Shown one piece after another: positions 23,185 to 34,156 of a stretch of DNA of 64,000 nucleotides. Location of the stretch: the NCBI GenBank assembly GCA_037178855.1, contig JASJZC010000006.1, positions 4,216,001 to 4,280,000 of the forward strand, in the 5' to 3' direction. Position 1 is the first letter of the stretch; each line of letters begins with the position of its first letter. This DNA is from Oscheius sp. JU75. Its lineage: Eukaryota; Nematoda; Chromadorea; Rhabditida; Rhabditidae. The notes under the pieces were generated by a model, which ran no database searches, was not told the DNA's origin, and saw only the letters and a program-made list of their open reading frames with translations. Position numbers and translations under genes: made by a program.

Positions 23185-23472
23185 ATGCTAGTTGTAGTTT
23201 TCACTCTAGTATTCCTATCTCTTTCCACTCAAATAGAAGCCAAAACTTCCGAGTCCTGTCAGCGACTGCTCCTGAAAGCCATGGCCAGGACATGTCATCG
23301 GTAGGTTCCTTAATCAGTTCTTTCCCAAGCTTCTAGCTGTTTCAAAGAGATCTCCGAAGAGACAGCCGTTGACTTCTTGGACGAGTGTTGCCGACAGCGA
23401 TGTGACATCAAGAGCCTCAACAAACACTGCTGTACGAATCCGTTTGAGAGCTACATTCCGAATAAACTTTGA
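23185..23472 (+). CDS. ins: Insulin-like peptide precursor 1 (eight-cysteine type)
   Basis: This is a secreted insulin-family ligand, presumably for a DAF-2-type receptor. Two exons flank an intron of about 36 nt. A signal peptide (MLVVVFTLVFLSLSTQIEA) is followed directly by a B-like segment, SCQRLLLKAMARTCHRC, with the C-x10-C spacing of insulin B chains plus a third Cys. After a short linker comes an A-like segment, ECCRQRCDIKSLNKHCC, the CC-x3-C-x8-C pattern with an extra Cys. Eight cysteines in total fit the nematode class with an additional B-A disulphide. There is no dibasic C-peptide site, as in many nematode INS proteins. It lies about 210 bp after the oac gene and is followed by two related genes. 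Orthology to a given ins gene cannot be judged. Confidence 0.82.
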
Positions 23473-24541
23473 GGGCAAATGAGTCAGGGAAAAGGAACAT
23501 GACAGCACGTGAGAGGGGCTCTTCTCGCAACTGTTACATCTGCAAAGCATGATGGCAGGCAGCCAAGCTGACCCCCACGTGGGTGATTTAGTGGCGTTTT
23601 CTGGTGTAATATATCCATTTGGAATGCAGAGGTGTTTTCTGGAAGTTTTTGAGAATCCGGATGATCGAGTTCTTTTGTCGAGGATCTCCTATGTAAAGAA
23701 AGCCCAGTCGGAGTGGCTTGAAAAGACTCTTCTAGATGGTAGGTTGTCGCAAGTTGTTCTCCCTCTGCCTTTCTAAGAATGAGGCTATGAAGATGTTTTG
23801 AAATAAAGCGAAATTTAGACTGCTGCTGCACAGTACACAGGACTATTGATGGCCCTCTAGAAGCCCCCTGCAGGCTGATAACAAACACTTTATATTGATA
23901 TCAAACCTATGAGCACTGTAGATTTCTACGAGAACAACTTAGAATCGTATATGGTCTTACAAACGTCAACAAAGATCAGTACCAAAACCTGCAATCTGCC
24001 CCAGACTCTTGAAGATGCACAGAGCTAGACCTCAAGAACCAGCGTCAGTTAATGAACTCGATTCATAAATAGTCCATACAATCTATTTCGTACTTCTCGG
24101 TGATGAATGTAGGAGATTCCCACTTCTCTGAGTTCGAATGACATCAGAAGCTCCTCCAATTTCTCTTCGTCGTGGACACAGCTACTTTTTGTTCTTTCGG
24201 CGCCCGTGTTTTGCTCTCGACCAGTTTGCACCGTGACTCACTTTTCCCGAGAAAAAGGCTCGGAAGTTGCCAGTCGATCCATCATCAGCTCGTCTATAGT
24301 TTCCTTGTTGTTTGTTGCCCTATCCGGAAGAGAAAAAACGAACTGGTTCGAAGTATCCGTTGACTGAGGCGTATAAAAGACGACTCCGCCTTTTCTAATT
24401 CTTATTCTGTCCTAAAACTTCCTCTTTCTGTCGATTGTTTACCTCGAAATGTCTGGCCGATAAGGCCTAAGCTACTGGAAAGACTTCCTTCTGTTCCTGA
24501 AACGAAAGATTAATTTTCAGCCTTTATCTCAGACTCTGGGA
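23473..24541. other. Intergenic region between insulin-like genes 1 and 2
   Basis: This is about 1.07 kb. Short open frames on both strands lack signal peptides or recognisable motifs, and I found no further insulin-type CC-x3-C pattern in it on either strand. Confidence 0.35.
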
Positions 24542-24839
24542 ATGAGATCTCTGATACTGGCCATCGTCTTCGTAGCCCTGGTAGTCGTAGCCCGTCCTTC
24601 TTCTGATGACACGCCGACGAGAAAAAGAGAGTGTGGCAGGCTGCTGCTTCACACTATCCGGAAAGTTTGCGGCCACAGGTAGGCCTCAGTATAGTTTTTA
24701 TGATATATATTACAGTTATCTCCGAAACGATATACCATCAATCAATACTTGCTGTAAGGGGCAGTGTACTCATGGACAGATCAAAAGCTACTGTTGCGAG
24801 TCTCCGACGGATTCCAACTGTGCTGTTTATACAGACTAA
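24542..24839 (+). CDS. ins: Insulin-like peptide precursor 2
   Basis: Two exons flank a roughly 40-nt intron. The precursor has a signal peptide (MRSLILAIVFVALVVVA), a short propeptide with a basic site (TPTRKR), then a B-like helix ECGRLLLHTIRKVCGH with C-x10-C and a terminal insulin-like VCG. The A-like part is TCCKGQCTHGQIKSYCC, CC-x3-C-x8-CC, followed by one more Cys near the end (TDSNC). The RKR before the B chain suggests convertase processing. Unlike genes 1 and 3 it lacks the third B-segment Cys and has a C-terminal Cys instead, so its extra disulphide is probably arranged differently. It is in the same orientation as its neighbours, spaced about 0.85-1.1 kb apart, so it is likely to have arisen by tandem duplication. 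Confidence 0.85.
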
Positions 24840-25689
24840 AATACTAACTTTGTTGTTCTTTCCCGGGTTGTGAAATAAATTTCTTTTTTTGTTAATGAGA
24901 ACTGGAAGTTTATATCGGCCGTGCAAATGTATAATATGATAAGGAGACAAATGGGGAGAGTCATACAGACCTCGTGAGTCTCTTACAAGTGGACGTTTCC
25001 TGTTTGAAAAGGTAACAAAGATAGGGTTCATGATCAAAGAGAGGATCAGTTCTTGATCAAGTAAGACTCACAATAAGTTACTGTAAGTGGCGGAAGGGGT
25101 GAGGCCATCATCGAAATTACTGCCGCTAACTTCTTGAACAGACTCACCTCCTTTCGACTCCTTGCAAACTTTTCATCTTCAATTTTCCTCTTAGCAATAC
25201 CATGGAAACTGATAAATACCATCTGTTACAGTTTTATGAAACATTCTGCAATTCACGGGTCTTGTCTTTGGGAAGTTTGAGGAACCCAACGTTGACAGTA
25301 CCTGTCCTAAAATGGACAACCTAAACGCATTAATTCCACGAAAGCCTTCCAATTTCTCACTTCCCACCAATTTCTGATCCAAGTCTGAACTCTGTTTCGT
25401 AATGTAAGCGGGCGGTTAAAAAAAACCTATTTGTATAGGGGCGACATTCATTTTGACTGTGAAATTGTTCAAATATTGAACCATTAGTTCAATAGGGTAT
25501 GAGTAAGAAATGAATACAATTACGGTATTTGGCCTATCTCTCTTATCATGGCTCTAATTTGTAGCTATCATCCATGTCAAACAGGATCTCTCACTCTCTG
25601 CTTTTGCTCTCCTTATCATTATTACTTAAAATCACCTGATATTCCGGCAGAGTGCTTATGACGTGTCGGATAAGAGACTACTGTCCAGA
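24840..25689. other. Intergenic region between insulin-like genes 2 and 3
   Basis: This is about 0.85 kb with no credible exon, RNA gene or repeat that I can identify. The end just before 25690 is a tgtccag acceptor likely used for trans-splicing of the next gene. Confidence 0.35.
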
Positions 25690-25977
25690 ATGTTCTCTTT
25701 CAAATTTCTTCTGCTCCTTGTCCTATTCTCAACTTCTGTAGTAGCATTCAACCGACATCTCTGTGGAAAACAACTCTTTACTATCTTGGCTCAAATATGT
25801 GATGAGTGAGATTCACTCCTTTCCAGATATATAAGTAATTTCAGTTGTTCCACATCTCAAAGACATCGGCATCTGGACGAAAACAAGACATATAGACGAC
25901 GAAGAGAGTCTCTGGTTTATGATTGCTGTAAACAAAAGTGTTCGAGGGAATACCTCAGAAACTACTGTTGCTGGTAG
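25690..25977 (+). CDS. ins: Insulin-like peptide precursor 3 (eight-cysteine type)
   Basis: The start ATG 25690 is two bases after an AG acceptor. The signal peptide is MFSFKFLLLLVLFSTSVVA; the B-like segment is HLCGKQLFTILAQICDDC (C-x10-C plus an extra Cys). The connecting region ends in a clear polybasic site (YRRRRES), then the A-like segment CCKQKCSREYLRNYCC and a terminal Trp before TAG 25975-25977. Eight cysteines match gene 1. The RRRR motif predicts removal of a C-peptide-like linker by a furin or convertase, which gene 1 lacks, so the two may mature differently. The roughly 39-nt intron falls just after the B segment, the same place as in genes 1, 2, 4 and 5, supporting common descent. 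Confidence 0.86.
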
Positions 25978-26833
25978 TCGCGAGTCTTGTACATTTCTTG
26001 CTAATAAACTATTCTAAAGGTATACTGGGAAGATTACGGAAGAGAGTCGGTCACAATGTTTTAACTCGAACTGTCTCTACTCTTACCTACTTCTTTTTTT
26101 AGTTTTAGCTAGCCTACAGTTTAATCCTTTTCAATCGACACACCGAGACAGGGGGTTTTCAAGAAGCCTAAGTTTAAGTCTTGCACAGATCTTTTGGTAC
26201 ACCTTTAATACATGTACGATTTTGTCTAGCAGTTCCAATAAATGCCATATAATTAGTTACTGTAAAAGCAATATATATGTTAGAAACAGAATTTAGTTTT
26301 AAAACACTTTAATGGAGTGCATTTGTATAAACTACAGTAACTACTTAGATTTCTGTAGCCAGTGTTCGTGGATCACAAAAAGCCAGTGTTTCATACAGGT
26401 GTCTTTAGCAAATTGAGCAGATAGGATGTTGCCAAAATGGCAGGGACACCCACAAAGCAGAGAAACGTCACTCTGCAGGCTTTGATAAAAGATCACGTGG
26501 TGGCCATGAGTGTAGAAAGTCAGTGGGAGAACTATGGAACTGTGAAGCCAGTCAAGAGTCATATTGAAACCTGGAATTCTTTACCTGCTGGAATAAATTA
26601 ACCTGATTCGAAATGCATGCCCAGTCCCGAGATTCGAAGGTCATCTGGCCAAGCGCCCAAGCGACTGTCTGACCTCCTTCGGCCGGATGTGCTCGACCCC
26701 TCTTCAATCAATAGGTTCCATGTTTTTGGCAACAGACTCGCAATTATTTGTCTTTGTTCCAATTCGCAGCAGACAAGTTTCATTCTTTTGCTCTCTTTCT
26801 TTTCCCAATCTGAATAAAAAACAAATTACAGAA
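25978..26833. other. Intergenic region before the PLP/M6-like gene
   Basis: This is about 0.86 kb. I see no supported exon. It ends with an attacag acceptor three bases before the next start codon. Confidence 0.35.
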
Positions 26834-27863
26834 ATGACAAAAGACGAACAAGAGCCGTTGGAAAAAAGGATCGCTAGGAAGACAACTATAGTAAGTGACC
26901 AGCTCCTTGTTTGTTCATTCTCTTATGCGAAAACGAGGAGCTAATCCTCTTCCGCTTCTTTTTTGGATCACGACAACTTTCTTTTCAGAAGTCGAAAATG
27001 GTCGTTTCCTTTTCCGTCGTGGTTTCGACCATTGCCACAGTTCTGACCATCGCTGCGTCCATCGGGTTCGGAGCTCTATTCCATAAGGGCCTGTCAGGCT
27101 TTTCCAAGCAGGTTTGGTCATTTTTGATATCCAGAAAATGTTTTCAATCCAGATGAATGCTTTCGTTAGAGTCGGAGACTTTGGTTTCCTCTCGCTCCAA
27201 CTTCTGGTCATTCTTCTGACCTCTGGCTTTGTATTCTATCTTCTTTTCGTCTACTTATCCGCTGGTTGGTTTTGTCTATTCTACTTTTATGTTTTATTTC
27301 AGTGAAAGTAGTCCGCTGTGTCCCGTGCTTCGGATCTCCGTTCATTCTCTTTCTTGCCTCGTGTTCCTCGCAAATCTTTCTTGTCTTCTGGGCTCTCATT
27401 ATGTGTATAGTCTCTTCTGTTACTCTTGGTAAACCTTTAAAAACTGGAAACTATATTAAGTTCAGTGTATTTCCTCTTCATTGGAGGCATATACTCCTTC
27501 TGTGCCCTCATCGACACCCAATGTTTCGACTTCAAGGTTCTGATCCCTGCCATTGTCAACAGGATCAGCAGCAATGTGAGTTCTAGGAAAGTGCTTTTAC
27601 CGAGCCCTTTTCAGAAGATTGACATGGTTTTCTGCGAGGAAAAGAAAGAGCTTCTCTGTGCTGCCACGAACAATCAGATCTGGACGTTCTTCTTCGCCTT
27701 CGTATGTGCTCTTCTCACATTTATTGGTAAGAAATATTGATATTGTTCATAGCAATTAATTTCAGGTAGTCTAGCGGTTCAGAACTGTGTTGTCTACGGA
27801 TTGGGGCGAAAGACAACAAGTAAACCGAATAAGGATGTCTACGAGATGCATGACATCAAGTAA
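26834..27863 (+). CDS. Four-pass membrane protein resembling the proteolipid protein/M6 family
   Basis: Seven exons with introns of about 40-50 nt encode about 245 residues. Topology: a charged N-terminus (MTKDEQEPLEKRIARKT), TM1 (VVSTIATVLTIAASIGFGAL), TM2 (LQLLVILLTSGFVFYLLFVY), TM3 near FILFLASCSSQIFLVFWALI, a further hydrophobic stretch VYFLFIGGIYSF, then an extracellular loop with paired Cys (FCEEKKELLC) and a last TM (WTFFFAFVCALLTFIG), then a short tail. The Cys-x8-Cys loop immediately before the last TM resembles the second extracellular loop of PLP/M6 glycoproteins, neuronal or glial membrane proteins (nmgp-1 in C. elegans). The similarity is modest, so a different tetraspan family is possible. 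ATG 26834 follows an AG acceptor by two bases. Confidence 0.5.
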
Positions 27864-28569
27864 ATACTCAATTTTTATTTTAGTTTTAATTTTTCTGTAC
27901 AATCGATTGATGAACTGGTGACACGTGTGCCATAAAGAGACTTTTTAAACGATTTTCTAGTGAGTTGGGTGATTTTTTAGTCTCAGACTTTTTTAGTTGA
28001 AGGAGAAATAAAGATGGTCAGGGATATCAAGACCTTCGAATCTGAAGCAAATAATGTAAATGAACACAAGAATCCAGTAGAGAGTCAACCGGCAAAATTC
28101 TGTCGTGAAAGAGCATCCAAGAAATAAGGGTTGGAGGAGGCTCAAGTAGGCCGAGGAAATAATGGGATATCATCGACTTACAGTAGTCACAGCAGTCTGA
28201 ACAATATTTACTGTAGTCTGAACCAGGCAGAAATTGCGTACTTGGAATTTTTGTTTTTGCAAGTACCACTTGTTTTATAGAGATGAAAGGTATCGGGTAA
28301 CTCATTGCTATGACTAGTTTACTCGATCTAAAGTTCCTACGTAAGGTTTGGTCAAAAAATCCCCCTTTTCTGTATCTCAAACTTGCCGACCAGTTCTCTC
28401 TCGCACATGCGCACACGCCCGCCACTTTGTGCCTTTTGTGATCTCTGTGCGCGTTCTGTAGTCACACTATTTGCCCCTTATCGTCGCCTCTTTCCCCCCA
28501 CTACAATACCCATTTTATGCCATCCACTCAAGCTCTATCATCATCATTGTCTCTACGTTTTCAGTAGTT
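27864..28569. other. Intergenic region upstream of the nuclear receptor array
   Basis: This is about 0.7 kb without a supported exon. It ends in a gttttcag acceptor (AG 28563-28564) just before the first receptor's ATG. No repeat is recognised. Confidence 0.35.
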
Positions 28570-30058
28570 ATGGAAGAGTCCAGTTCTAGTGAGAGACTAT
28601 GTCTCGTCTGTTCTGAGAAGACGAGCGGTTGTCATTTTGGAATAGATGCCTGTCGGGCATGTTCTGCCTTTTTTCGACGATCAGTCCTAGAGAATAAAGT
28701 CTATCATTGCAGAACCGGAGGAAGCTGTACCATCCATAAATGTTGGTTCTCTGATTAACAGTACGAATGTTTTTCAGCCATCCGTTGTCTCTGCCGTAAA
28801 TGCCGTATGAAGAAGTGCCTCGACTCTGGAATGCAGCCTTCTGGTCAGTTTCGTATCGTCGCTGGACCAACTCTTCAGGTGTCCAAGGCAAAAGGGATTC
28901 CGTCGGTCCTAACAAGAAGATTCGAGAGATTTCTGTCGAGTCGTCTGCTTTCTTAACAGTCTCTCATCCAGAGCTTCCGTCTGTCGAAAAACCTCAACTA
29001 CTGTCGAACATTCTAAAGAATCACAAGTGGGTTACGACTCTATAGACATCAACAGAATCCTTCAGTGAGCTCTGTGCTATTCGGAAAGCTACAGAACGAG
29101 CCCTGGATCCGGAAAGTTATAAGAGTATGGAGACAGGAGGCATCCTGGCTGTGAGTTGTACTCTCTATCCCAACTGTAATGTCAGGGAATGTCCCATGGT
29201 ACTTCCAGAAGCTGGTCCATTTTCTTTCGATCTCAGATCCCGACAGTTCTTGAATTTGTCACCAAATCCTTCGAAGAGACTCAGGAACTTGATGAACAGG
29301 AACGGGTATGATCTCTACCCGATCTCTGTAACAAAAGGTCTAGTGGATCCTCTTGAAGCCCTTCCTCGTCTACATCTGGTGGATCGATGCCTGCTACCGT
29401 ACCTATAAACGAATCCCAAGGGATCAGTTCGCTAATTTGTTAGCTGTCTCTTCTTCTTCGACAACATTTCTATTCAGATGTATAATGTCCGAGACGACCT
29501 ACTTCGATGTGAATCGCTGTGAGGATTGGTTCGCAAAGGATACCATCCCATCTTTTCTGAAACAGGATCTGGCCAAGTTCATCAAGAAGGAAATGAGTGC
29601 TGACAGACAAAGATCGACCTTCCTTATGAGCGACATGCAAATCAAAGATGTGGAGTATGCAGCTCTATTGGGATTACTTTTCTGGAACTCAAGTGAGTAT
29701 CTGCTCATTACAGAGTGAGGGAGTTTTTCAGCTGTGGAAGAATGTTCTGAGCGGATTCATGAGATTATTAGAAAAGGAAGAGCTAGGATATACAACGATC
29801 TAGGAGTCTACTACAGGTAAGAGGCTCTTTATAAAAAGAGAGGACCGCTTCAGACAGAGTAATGAGTTCTTAGCCCCTGTCAGAATCGGGGAACTGCTGA
29901 ATATTCAGAGCGCGGTAATGGTATGTTTCAATCCTGACTTTAAACAGAAAGTATTTTAGGTTGAGACGATTCGTTGTCGAGAAGACCTCGAGATCTTCAA
30001 CCTCTTCGATGCCTTTGAACAAGACGACTACTTCTACCAAATGATCAGAAATATTTAG
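28570..30058 (+). CDS. nhr: Nuclear hormone receptor A (nematode supplementary type)
   Basis: This is a ligand-regulated zinc-finger transcription factor of the HNF4-derived nematode expansion. DNA-binding domain, residues about 10-75: CLVCSEKTSGCHFGIDACRA, then the P-box CRACSAFFRR, second finger CRTGGSCTIHK and, after a 36-nt intron, CRKCRMKKCLDSGM. The hinge is basic (VQGKRDSVGPNKK). The ligand-binding domain has LLKPFLVYIWWIDACYRTY (the WW-x-x-x-C-Y helix 3-5 block), MSETTYFDV, EMSADRQRSTFLMSDMQIKD and LLGLLFWNS, ending FDAFEQDDYFYQMIRNI. It stops at 30056-30058. A splice acceptor lies 6 nt before the ATG. This is the first of four head-to-tail paralogues sharing all these blocks; the next starts 123 bp on. 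Confidence 0.88.
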
Positions 30059-30181
30059 TAATTTCCTGAATAAAAGTGCGACTGATCGAGGAACCAGTCT
30101 TCCAGTTCAAACACTGTTGTGACGTTATCTGTCTGCCACGCATCGATTTTCTCCCACTTCGATCTGTTGATCTACTTTTTC

Positions 30182-31630
30182 ATGAGGTACTCTTCCTCTT
30201 TTCTAATAATAAACCGACATCAGAACCTGTGTCATCTGCCAGGAATCTACCAAAGGCTCGCATTTTGGTGTTGACTCTTGCCGTGCCTGTAGCGAGTTCT
30301 TCCGCCGGTCAATCGTAGACAAACGGAAATATTCCTGTAAAGATGGAGGAACTTGTACAATTCATAAATGTAATTTTTTCTCCATTTCGTATAAACATAA
30401 AGAGTACAGCGATCCGTCGCTTGTGCAGAAAGTGTCGTCTCGAGAAGTGCATCGACTTAGGGATGCAAGTTTCGGGAGTGTATATCACGCAGAAAGAACT
30501 GGAGAGATTAGATGAGGACAGTCAAGAGGTTTCTTTTATCATGCATCTTGAAACAGTTGTTCAGAATAGTATAGAACCGACCGCAAGCAGTAGTCAGCTA
30601 CATCTAGAGACGGTCTGGAACAACTATCAGTGAGTATGTCTCTCTGTTAACCCATCTCTCTAACAGAGAACTGTGCTCTGTCAGGACAGAGACGGAGAAA
30701 CGTCTGGATCCAGAAGGATACAAGACGGCTAACCAGAGCGGAATTCTGAAAGGAATGTACCACGCGACACCAAAGATATTCAATCTGTTCACGAGAGCTC
30801 ACACTCCGACTGTTGTGGAGTTTGTGTCCAAGTCCATTCGAGGGTACGAGGAATTGAGTAAGGGGGAGAGGGTGAGTCTTTCTCTAGGCTAGACTGTGGC
30901 AATACTCAGGAAATATTGCTCCGACCTTTCCTGGTCTACTTTTGGTGGATGGAAGGATGTTACCGGGTCTACAAGAAGGCTCCCAAAGACCTCTACACCT
31001 CCCTGTTTGTTCCTTTAGTTTCCATCCATTTTCCCTTCAGGATTCTGGTCTCGGACACCTCATACATGGACGTTTCTCGAAAAGACAAGCTCTTTGATAA
31101 CAACCCCTCGAAAATCATTCCTCCCTATGTGGTCAACGATCTCATGAGGTAGTATAGTTTAAAAAAGACCAACTTTTCCAGTCTACTGAAGCAAGAACTA
31201 AGGGCTGACCGTCAAAGATCGACGTTTTTGATGCATGAGATGCAAATTCGCGACTTTGAGATGATCGCCCTTGCAGAGCTACTCTTCTGGAACAGCAGTT
31301 CGTTTTGACGTCGGATCGTACAAATCTAGACACTTTTAGCCGTCGAGGGCTGTTCAGACGAGCTTCATCAGAAGATCCACAAGGGAAGAGGAAGAGTTAT
31401 GATGTCTTTGGAGAAGTACTACCAGAGTATAGAGGAACCAGAACCTTTTGTCCGAATGGGATCCATCATCAACATTCAGAATGCCACTTTTGTTAGTTTT
31501 GAATTATAGGGAAGGTGAAGAGAGTTTTCAGATCGAGATTTTCCGCTGTCGGGAAGACATGGAATCCTATAAGATCCACGACGCTTTCGAGTCTTTCGAC
31601 TTCATGTACAAGGTCATAAAAGATGTTTGA
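30182..31630 (+). CDS. nhr: Nuclear hormone receptor B
   Basis: This is a paralogue of receptor A. The best start is a five-base coding exon, ATGAG at 30182, spliced over about 38 nt to ACCTGTGTC, giving MRTCVICQESTKGSHFGVDS directly into the first finger; an upstream exon cannot be excluded. The P-box is CRACSEFFRR (Glu where A has Ala). Second finger CKDGGTCTIHK then CRKCRLEKCIDLGMQVSGV. Ligand-binding domain blocks: TPTVVEFVSKSIRGYEEL, LLRPFLVYFWWMEGCYRVY, SDTSYMDVS, ELRADRQRSTFLMHEMQIRD and LAELLFWNS, ending FDFMYKVIKDV at 31630. About ten short introns. The shared block order and intron positions show local tandem duplication. Confidence 0.85.
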
Positions 31631-32352
31631 TATAATTTGTCGGCTTTCACAGGGTGGGTGACTGGGAAAAAAGAAAGAGGCGGCTGGTTTTATAAGTAAC
31701 GAAGCATTGGGGGGAGGGAAAGACCACTTCTATCTAAAGTTTAAAAAAAGTAGAGAATGTAGCAACCCATTCGAACTGAGGATGGTCCTTGATGATCTTG
31801 CCGATAAGTGAAAGGGCGGTGATACCACTGCCCGCTGCCTGCTTGACGAGCGTCATCAGCTTGACACTATTAAGGGAGGTGTACGCTCCCACCGAGCAAC
31901 AGACAGAGCCAGCCCTTCTCAGATAGAAGATGTGATGTCATCATGTCACCCCAGCCTTGTTACCGTCTATCATCTTGACAATCTCATTTACAACGAACAC
32001 AGTACTGCCAAAGTTGATTCAGATGTCGTGTATTACTTTCAAATTGAAACCATACTGACTATTTTATGTTCAATGTTAATTGATTTAATTGCCCTGATCA
32101 AATAAAGGAGCATGTATGACACCTGAAAAATAGTTTTTGAGAAAAAAGGGAAATGGACGAGATTGGAAGAGTGTAAAGCAGAGAATTGGGAGGAAAGAGG
32201 GCGATCGGGACGGTTGCCATCGATATTGCAAACCAGAAAACGGTTACTTTATAACGAGACACATACAACACAGCCCCGACACAGTTTTCGTGTCCTGGCA
32301 AACAGACCGGTTCCAGTGTGTTATCTGTCGCCGAATCAATATTACTTTTAGA
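31631..32352. other. Gap in the receptor array with a weak minus-strand open fragment
   Basis: This 0.72-kb gap lies between receptors B and C. On the minus strand, roughly 31930 to 31745, an open frame without a clear ATG reads KLMTLVKQAAGSGITALSLI followed by GKIIKDHPQFEWVATF. It looks protein-like but I cannot match it to a family; upstream in the same frame are stops. It may be an exon of an unrecognised small gene or a decayed fragment. I see nothing else here. Confidence 0.25.
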
Positions 32353-33998
32353 ATGACTGATCCAGAAACTTCAATTAAAAGGTCAGGCCATACCTTGATT
32401 CAATTTAAATCCCAAATTTAAGAGTGTGTCTGGTTTGTGAAGAGCCCACTTCCGGTTGTCACTTCGGAATCGATGCCTGTCGTGGATGTGGAGCCTTCTT
32501 CCGACGAACAGTAATCGAGCGGAAAGTCTATGTTTGTAGGACTGGAGGGAAGTGTACCGTGGACAAAAGTAAGATCTTTCCACTTTGCAGCTGAGCCGTT
32601 AGTTCAGGCAGTAAACCGATGTGCAGAAAGTGTCGCCTAAGAAAGTGTTTGGACATGGGTATGCAACAGTCCGGAGTCCAGGTCAAAGCAGACGAGCTGA
32701 TGTACGAGGACGTGAGTCCATTGTCCTTAGAAGACCCAGTACAAGGCAGAGAATCGAGCATGTTCGACAAAATTGTCAAGAATTACAAGTAAAATGACGC
32801 TAGTTCGTAAAAGCCATTGTTTAGAGAGCTCCGAGTAATACGCAGAGCAACAGAACGTGTATTGGATCCTGAAGGATACAGAACTGTTGAGACTTCTGGT
32901 CCTCTAGCTGTAAGAACACTTCAACGTAGAACTCAATGTATATTTTTAGGGCTACTCTTGTCTAAACATGCAGAAATGGCTCAGCTTTTTCCGAGCCAGT
33001 ACTCCTGACGTCATCGAGTTTGTCGCCAACTCTGTTGTGGGATTCAATGAATTAAGGGAAGAGGAAAGGGTGGGTTTAGATCCATTCACTACTATTATAC
33101 AAACCTGCCCATCCAGCTGGCTATGATCACGGAACCAGAGTCGAGTAAAATAACAGAACAAGAATCGAGAGGTTACGAAGCAGGGCAGAAGAACATGATC
33201 TGCCTAGAAAGCTATAAGGACAGGTTGAAACCAGCTGGAAGAGAGAATTCACTTGCCAGACTGTCCAGGTAATAAGTTTCCTTCAGCTGCTGCTACTCAA
33301 GCCCTTCATGGTCTACTTCTTCTGGCTCGATTCCGGATACAGAACATATCACTTGATCCCTCGGCACCTCTACAACAAATGGTATGCGTGTTATTACCCT
33401 GAATTTCCAGACCTTCAGTTGTCTGATTACCGAGACGACGTTCATCGATGTGACGCGCCCAGATCTCCTATACAATGAACACGAGATTCCTGAGTTTCTT
33501 CGTAACGATGTCAACAAGTCGGCTGATCTATTCATTCGCAGTAAACACACATTTAGACTTTTGAAGAAGGAGATGAGTGGTGACCGAATGAGAACCTTAT
33601 ACATGGCCGACGACTTGAAGATCAAAGATGAAGAGTTCGCAGCTCTGGTTGGATATCTGTTCTGGAACCAGAGTAGGACCCAAGAGATCGAGTGAAAAGA
33701 TGTTTCAGCAGTCGCGGGCTGTTCCGAGGAACTTCATCAGACAATGAGAAAGCGGAGAGCAGAGATCAGTTCAGAGCTGGAGAAGTTCTACAAAAAAACA
33801 AAAGAGGCCAATCCCTTCGTGAGAATCAGTGAACTTTTGAACATTCAAAGCGGGATTCTGGTTCGTTATACATTTTCCACATAAGATCCTATCCAGATGG
33901 AGACGATGAGATCCCGCGAGGACATGGAAGTCTTCAAGATTTTCGAAGGCTTCGAGCACTTTGACTCCTTCTATCAAATGATCCGTGATGCGCAATAA
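32353..33998 (+). CDS. nhr: Nuclear hormone receptor C
   Basis: This is the third receptor of the array. ATG 32353 gives a short leader (MTDPETSIK) spliced over about 40 nt to the first finger VCLVCEEPTSGCHFGIDACR. The P-box is CRGCGAFFRR, with Gly replacing Ala twice relative to receptor A, so DNA specificity may differ. Second finger CRTGGKCTVDK, then MCRKCRLRKCLDMGMQ. Ligand-binding domain: TPDVIEFVANSVVGFNELRE, the helix 3-5 block LLLKPFMVYFFWLDSGYRTY, ITETTFIDVTRPD, KEMSGDRMRTLYMADDLKIK and LVGYLFWNQS, ending GFEHFDSFYQMIRDAQ at 33998. The WW-x-x-x-C pair of A and B is FW-x-x-x-G here. The next receptor starts 158 bp downstream. Confidence 0.86.
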
Positions 33999-34156
33999 CA
34001 CATAAAGCCTATCTCTGTCCAGTGTCTGATAATTGCCAGAACTAGAAAAGTGACGCTATCGCCCCAGACCCGACTGTATCGATCATTTTGACTATTTGCC
34101 CTGTTCCGCGCCTCGTCTACATGGCCTCTACCTCGAGGTTCTAGACTAATTTTTCA

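Noticed and set aside
33293-33625. 110-codon minus-strand open frame in receptor C
   Set aside because: It is antisense to the conserved ligand-binding exons of the receptor.
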